Part shown: piece after piece, positions 61,282-64,000 of the stretch
How positions within the stretch are numbered: position 1 is the first letter of the stretch
How the letters are laid out: each line of letters opens with the position of its first letter
NCBI GenBank assembly: GCA_019112785.1
Contig: DXIQ01000027.1
Coordinates: forward strand, 47,947-111,946
Origin: Candidatus Blautia stercorigallinarum
GTDB lineage: Bacteria; Bacillota; Clostridia; Lachnospirales; Lachnospiraceae
Length of the DNA stretch: 64,000 bases
Direction: 5' to 3'
The notes under the pieces: model-generated
The model's input: the letters and a program-made list of their open reading frames with translations, nothing else
Told to the model about the DNA's origin: nothing
The model's database searches: none
Program-made: the position numbers and the translations under genes

Positions 61282-61839
61282 CTAGGATAATTTCTGCTTC
61301 CGGATCTTAATCTGCTTTTTCTGATATTCTCTGTATTCTTTTAACTCCCTGCGCAGCTCTTTCCTCAGTTCATGCCTGGACATACCCTGATATTTTTCTT
61401 TTACCCGCTCTTTCACACGTTTTGGTTTTTCTGTTTCAATATCTTTTAAGATCCACTCTACCGCTTCCTCCGGAGTGATCTTATTTTTTTCCATAACATA
61501 TCTGGTATAAAGGTTTAGTATATGGTATCCCCTTTCTCCCAGGTCGCTTACTGCAGCCCGGGCAGCTTTCAGTTCCCGACTTCCACCGGTGATCAGAAGC
61601 ATATGATTCCTGTTTTTATCTGCAACGATCTTCCAAATGATATGAGAAACCCCATAAGGAAGCTTTCCGTTTTCACTTTCAAAAATCAGTCCCACTCTGG
61701 CCCCGGTAGCATATACCAGGCTCTGATTCTGATACTCCGATATTCTCCTGCACTCTACATTTTCATACTGGCTGAATTTTTCTGCACAACTTATACAGCT
61801 GTTTTTTCTGTCATCATAAAAAATCACTAACTTGTCCAA
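61282..61839 (-). CDS. Flavodoxin-like uncharacterised protein
   Basis: 185 residues. The N-terminal LVIFYDDRKNSCISCAEKFS suggests a phosphate-binding loop after the first strand, as in flavodoxin-type folds, and HMLLITGGSRELKAARAAVSDL follows. The last 50 residues are very basic and helical (RELKEYREYQKKQIKIRKQK), possibly nucleic-acid- or membrane-associating. The start is TTG behind AAAGGTGG. It is 16 bases after the citrate synthase gene. The fold call is tentative. Confidence 0.6.
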   Translation of the reverse strand: MDKLVIFYDDRKNSCISCAEKFSQYENVECRRISEYQNQSLVYATGARVGLIFESENGKLPYGVSHIIWKIVADKNRNHMLLITGGSRELKAARAAVSDLGERGYHILNLYTRYVMEKNKITPEEAVEWILKDIETEKPKRVKERVKEKYQGMSRHELRKELRRELKEYREYQKKQIKIRKQKLS

Positions 61840-61855
61840 AGATCTTCCACCTTTC

Positions 61856-63187
61856 TTATTCTTTTTCTTCCATTACACTCATATAAGCCGGACGTATGAT
61901 CTTATCCATATCGATCAGCTCTTCGATCCTGTGGGCGCTCCAGCCTACGATTCTGGCTACGGCAAACAGCGGCGTATAAAGCTCCTGGGGGATCCCCAGC
62001 ATGTCGTAGACAAATCCGCTGTAGAAGTCCACATTAGGGCTGACTCCTTTGTAAATATGGCGTTTTTCCGCAATGATCTCCGGAGCCAGCTTTTCGATAG
62101 CCTGGTACAGTTTCATATCCTTTTCCCGGCCTTTTTCCACAGCAAGCTTCTCTACATACTCTTTCAATATTCTTTCCCTGGGATCCGAAACAGAATAAAC
62201 TGCATGGCCCATACCGTAGATCAGTCCTTTTTTGTCAAAGACTTCTTTATCCAGGATTTTTCCCAGATAATCTTTGACCATGTCCATATCATTCCAATCC
62301 GACACATTTTCCCGGATATTTTCCATCATCTCCATTACTTTAATATTGGCCCCTCCATGCTTCGGCCCCTTCAGGGAAGACATGGCAGCCGCGACTGCGG
62401 AATAGATATCCGAACCTGAAGAAGTTACCACCCTTGTAGTAAAGGTAGAGTTATTGCCTCCTCCGTGCTCCATATGAAGGATCAGCGCGATATCCAGGAC
62501 TTTAGCCTCCAGTTCTGTATAAGAAGCATCGGGACGCAGAAGCCGCAGAAAATTTTCAGCAGTGGACAGTTTTGGATCCGGGCGGTGGATATACATACTG
62601 CCGTTATTGTCATAATGGTTATAGGCATGATAGCCATATACCGCCAGCAGAGGAAACTCCGCGATCAGCTGAACTGCCTGGCGGATATTGTCTTCCAGGG
62701 TGTTGGCCTGGGTACCGCTGTCGTAAGCGGCAAGAGTCAGGATACTTCTTGTCATGGTATTCATAATATCCTTTGTAGGCGCCTTCATGATCACATCTCT
62801 GGTAAAATTCTGAGGAAGTTCTCTGGCCTCTCCCAGGATTTCAAAAAATCCCTCCTCTTCCTGACTGTCCGGATACTCTCCGAATAGTAAAAGATATGCG
62901 ATTTTTTCAAATCCATACGCTTCTTTTGAAATTGAACGGATCAATGTATAAATATTGTATCCCCTGTACCATAATTCCCCGTCACATGGGACTTTCTTTC
63001 CATCCTGGTCCTTAAAGGAAACGATTTTGGAGATCCTTGTCAGCCCTGTCAGGACTCCTTTTCCGTTTTTATCCCGAAGCCCGCAGTTTACTCCGTACTT
63101 TTCGTATAAGCTTTTCGGTATTTTATCATTCGCAATACAGGTTTCCTGTTTACTCTGTGCATAAACGCTCAGTTTATTCTGATCCAT
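61856..63187 (-). CDS. gltA: Citrate synthase
   Basis: Condenses oxaloacetate with acetyl-CoA to citrate. The 443-residue protein has LHMEHGGGNNSTFTTRVV (catalytic His region), GPKHGGANIKVMEMM and IYGMGHAVYSVSDPRE, and the C-terminal catalytic Asp region DFYSGFVYDMLG. A 2-methylcitrate activity cannot be excluded. No aconitase or isocitrate dehydrogenase is adjacent. GGAGCGAG precedes the ATG. The promoter region contains a MarR-site-like palindrome. Confidence 0.93.
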   Translation of the reverse strand: MDQNKLSVYAQSKQETCIANDKIPKSLYEKYGVNCGLRDKNGKGVLTGLTRISKIVSFKDQDGKKVPCDGELWYRGYNIYTLIRSISKEAYGFEKIAYLLLFGEYPDSQEEEGFFEILGEARELPQNFTRDVIMKAPTKDIMNTMTRSILTLAAYDSGTQANTLEDNIRQAVQLIAEFPLLAVYGYHAYNHYDNNGSMYIHRPDPKLSTAENFLRLLRPDASYTELEAKVLDIALILHMEHGGGNNSTFTTRVVTSSGSDIYSAVAAAMSSLKGPKHGGANIKVMEMMENIRENVSDWNDMDMVKDYLGKILDKEVFDKKGLIYGMGHAVYSVSDPRERILKEYVEKLAVEKGREKDMKLYQAIEKLAPEIIAEKRHIYKGVSPNVDFYSGFVYDMLGIPQELYTPLFAVARIVGWSAHRIEELIDMDKIIRPAYMSVMEEKE

Positions 63188-63216
63188 TTAGCTCGCTCCT
63201 TTCAGTTATTTATAAA

Positions 63217-63234
63217 TATTTTATTTTTAAACTA
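63217..63234 (-). promoter_or_regulatory. Possible second MarR operator in the citrate synthase leader
   Basis: The plus-strand sequence TATTTTATTTTTAAACTA agrees with the marR palindrome at 63728-63746 in 14 of 16 aligned bases. It lies between the predicted -10 box and the citrate synthase ribosome-binding site. Confidence 0.35.
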
Positions 63235-63235
63235 T

Positions 63236-63265
63236 TTATTAAAAAAAGACAGGGGTGCCTGTCAA
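63236..63265 (-). promoter_or_regulatory. Promoter of the citrate synthase gene, embedded in the marR terminator
   Basis: TTGACA (63260-63265) overlaps the terminator stem; TAATAA (63236-63241) lies 18 bases on in the T/A-rich run. It is the best candidate between the two genes, but the -10 box is imperfect. Confidence 0.45.
63241..63263 (-). terminator. Terminator of the MarR-type regulator gene
   Basis: On the minus strand GACAGG (63258-63263) pairs with CCTGTC (63248-63253) around CACC, followed by a run of seven T (63241-63247). Confidence 0.8.
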
Positions 63266-63282
63266 ACATCCCTTTCTTTTTC

Positions 63283-63714
63283 CTACAAAAATTTACTGAT
63301 ATTATGGTTCATTTTCTGGGCAACTACAGCCAGGGTCTTTTTTTCCTCTTCTGTTACTCCTTCAAAGACGATATCCTTGATCTTCCGGTAAATTTCTTCA
63401 AGTTTTACGATAATGATCTGGGAATCCTCTGTCAGATAATTATGAGTGCATCTTCTGTCCTGAAGATCCTGCTCCATTCTTACATATCCTTTTTTCTGGA
63501 GGCGGCTAAGGGACTGGGAAATATGTCCTCTTGTGAACATGTTCATCTGCATGATATCTTTGGATGTATTATGTTCATCTGCATGTTTTAAATAAAGCAA
63601 GATCTGCATATCAATTTTCTGCAGGCCATAGGTTGTTTCAATAGGAGCCATTTCCTTTTCCATCAGTCTGCGGAAGTGCATCCCATATAACAGCGTATCA
63701 AGTGAATAATTCAT
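63283..63714 (-). CDS. MarR family transcriptional regulator
   Basis: 143 residues with a winged helix-turn-helix: TYGLQKIDMQILLYLKHADEH, DIMQMNMFTRGHISQSLSRLQKKGYVR and DRRCTHNYLT, the last forming the wing (separate segments). MarR proteins are dimeric repressors that often sense small ligands and control their own gene. A palindrome lies between its strong promoter and the ATG. GAGGGG precedes the start. A similar palindrome lies in front of the citrate synthase gene. Confidence 0.92.
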   Translation of the reverse strand: MNYSLDTLLYGMHFRRLMEKEMAPIETTYGLQKIDMQILLYLKHADEHNTSKDIMQMNMFTRGHISQSLSRLQKKGYVRMEQDLQDRRCTHNYLTEDSQIIIVKLEEIYRKIKDIVFEGVTEEEKKTLAVVAQKMNHNISKFL

Positions 63715-63727
63715 GATCCCCTCTAAT

Positions 63728-63746
63728 TTGTTTTAATTTTAAACAA
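63728..63746. promoter_or_regulatory. Probable MarR operator palindrome
   Basis: TTGTTTTAATTTTAAACAA is a 19-bp palindrome with 16 of 18 flanking positions symmetric. It lies between the promoter and ATG of the marR gene, where autorepression by such regulators is usual. Confidence 0.55.
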
Positions 63747-63757
63747 TTTACAATTTA

Positions 63758-63786
63758 AGTATACCTCTGCCATAGGATTGTGTCAA
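63758..63786 (-). promoter_or_regulatory. Promoter of the marR gene
   Basis: TTGACA (63781-63786) and TATACT (63758-63763) with 17-base spacing, near consensus, 40-45 bases before the ATG. Confidence 0.75.
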
Positions 63787-63811
63787 TAGTCTTATTTAAT
63801 ATGGATCTGTC

Positions 63812-64000
63812 TTACAAACTGGTCAAAACCGGATGTTCCAGATAGTCGTAAACCCTTCTGACCTCACTGACTTTGCGGGTATCTAACATGGAAGGACAAT
63901 TCTTATCCAATCTGCTGATATGCTCCATATCCTCTGCATCCAGCTCAAAATCCCAGATTGCCAGATTTTCCTCCATCCGTTCCCGGTGTACAGATTTAGG
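63812..64000 (-). CDS. Aldo/keto reductase (3' end only)
   Basis: The last 62 residues of a gene entering from the right edge: it begins PKSVHRERMEENLAIWDF and continues with EDMEHISRLDKN, the conserved C-terminal part of aldo/keto reductases (the PKS motif contacts the NADP phosphate and the LD segment closes the barrel). It ends with TAA at 63812. The substrate cannot be judged from this part. Confidence 0.8.
   Translation of the reverse strand, partial: PKSVHRERMEENLAIWDFELDAEDMEHISRLDKNCPSMLDTRKVSEVRRVYDYLEHPVLTSL

Overview
The window reads as the chromosome of an anaerobic, spore-forming, low-GC Gram-positive of the Clostridia, most likely a Lachnospiraceae gut bacterium. This is inferred from gene content and order: sporulation genes yqfC, yqfD and a BofC-like gene, a MinD/MinE plus MreBCD cell-shape block, a lone citrate synthase, a fused activator/2-hydroxyacyl-CoA dehydratase-type protein, and ribosome-binding sites of the strong GGAGG type. 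Almost every housekeeping gene is on the minus strand; the few plus-strand genes are mostly small accessory insertions. No rRNA, tRNA, CRISPR array, transposase or phage gene was recognised.

Layout. 1-131: 5' end of a cytidylate-kinase-like gene. 281-6566: one operon (HlyD-like membrane protein, yggS, sepF, ylmH, aroB, lspA, rluD) with a good promoter at 6591-6619. 6709-7481: two small single genes. 7607-17441: cell shape and division cluster (radC, mreB, mreC, mreD, a very long PBP2, minD, minE, rodA, mgsA and a PBP5-like protein that has lost its catalytic residues). 17473-28702: miaB-mutS-mutL-miaA, a PLP enzyme and two flavoproteins, driven from 28734-28762. 28817-30395: a 20-residue ORF and a plus-strand accessory membrane gene ending in a perfect 25-bp inverted repeat. 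30391-36804: folate, proline, sporulation and ribosome-maturation genes (proB, ybeY, phoH, yqfD, yqfC). 36810-41481: sbcC-sbcD. 41686-43987: plus-strand accessory pair (membrane protein, lipoprotein) and lgt. 43989-46502: a compact minus-strand set of lineage-specific genes ending in an aminoglycoside-nucleotidyltransferase-like gene without a normal start codon. 46569-46931: an intergenic tract made almost entirely of hairpins. 46941-52264: FeoA-like protein, HelD-type helicase, aldo/keto reductase, Dabb protein and a sugar kinase. 52266-58872: the 1460-residue activator/dehydratase-like protein, a coiled-coil protein and a uroporphyrinogen-decarboxylase-type methyltransferase. 58914-64000: DUF2200, SpoU methyltransferase, Bcp peroxiredoxin, citrate synthase, a MarR regulator and the 3' end of an aldo/keto reductase gene.

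The most interesting signals are non-coding or boundary features: a 144-bp inverted-repeat element (49552-49695), a family of intergenic hairpin repeats (46569-46645 and 51087-51156), two accessory islets each closed by a long hairpin without a T-run, the ANT-like gene whose N-terminal catalytic half lies upstream of its first ATG, the catalytically dead PBP5-like protein inside the cell-shape cluster, and MarR-operator-like palindromes in front of both marR and the citrate synthase gene. I did not find a complete new defence or biosynthetic system that I could defend from sequence alone.
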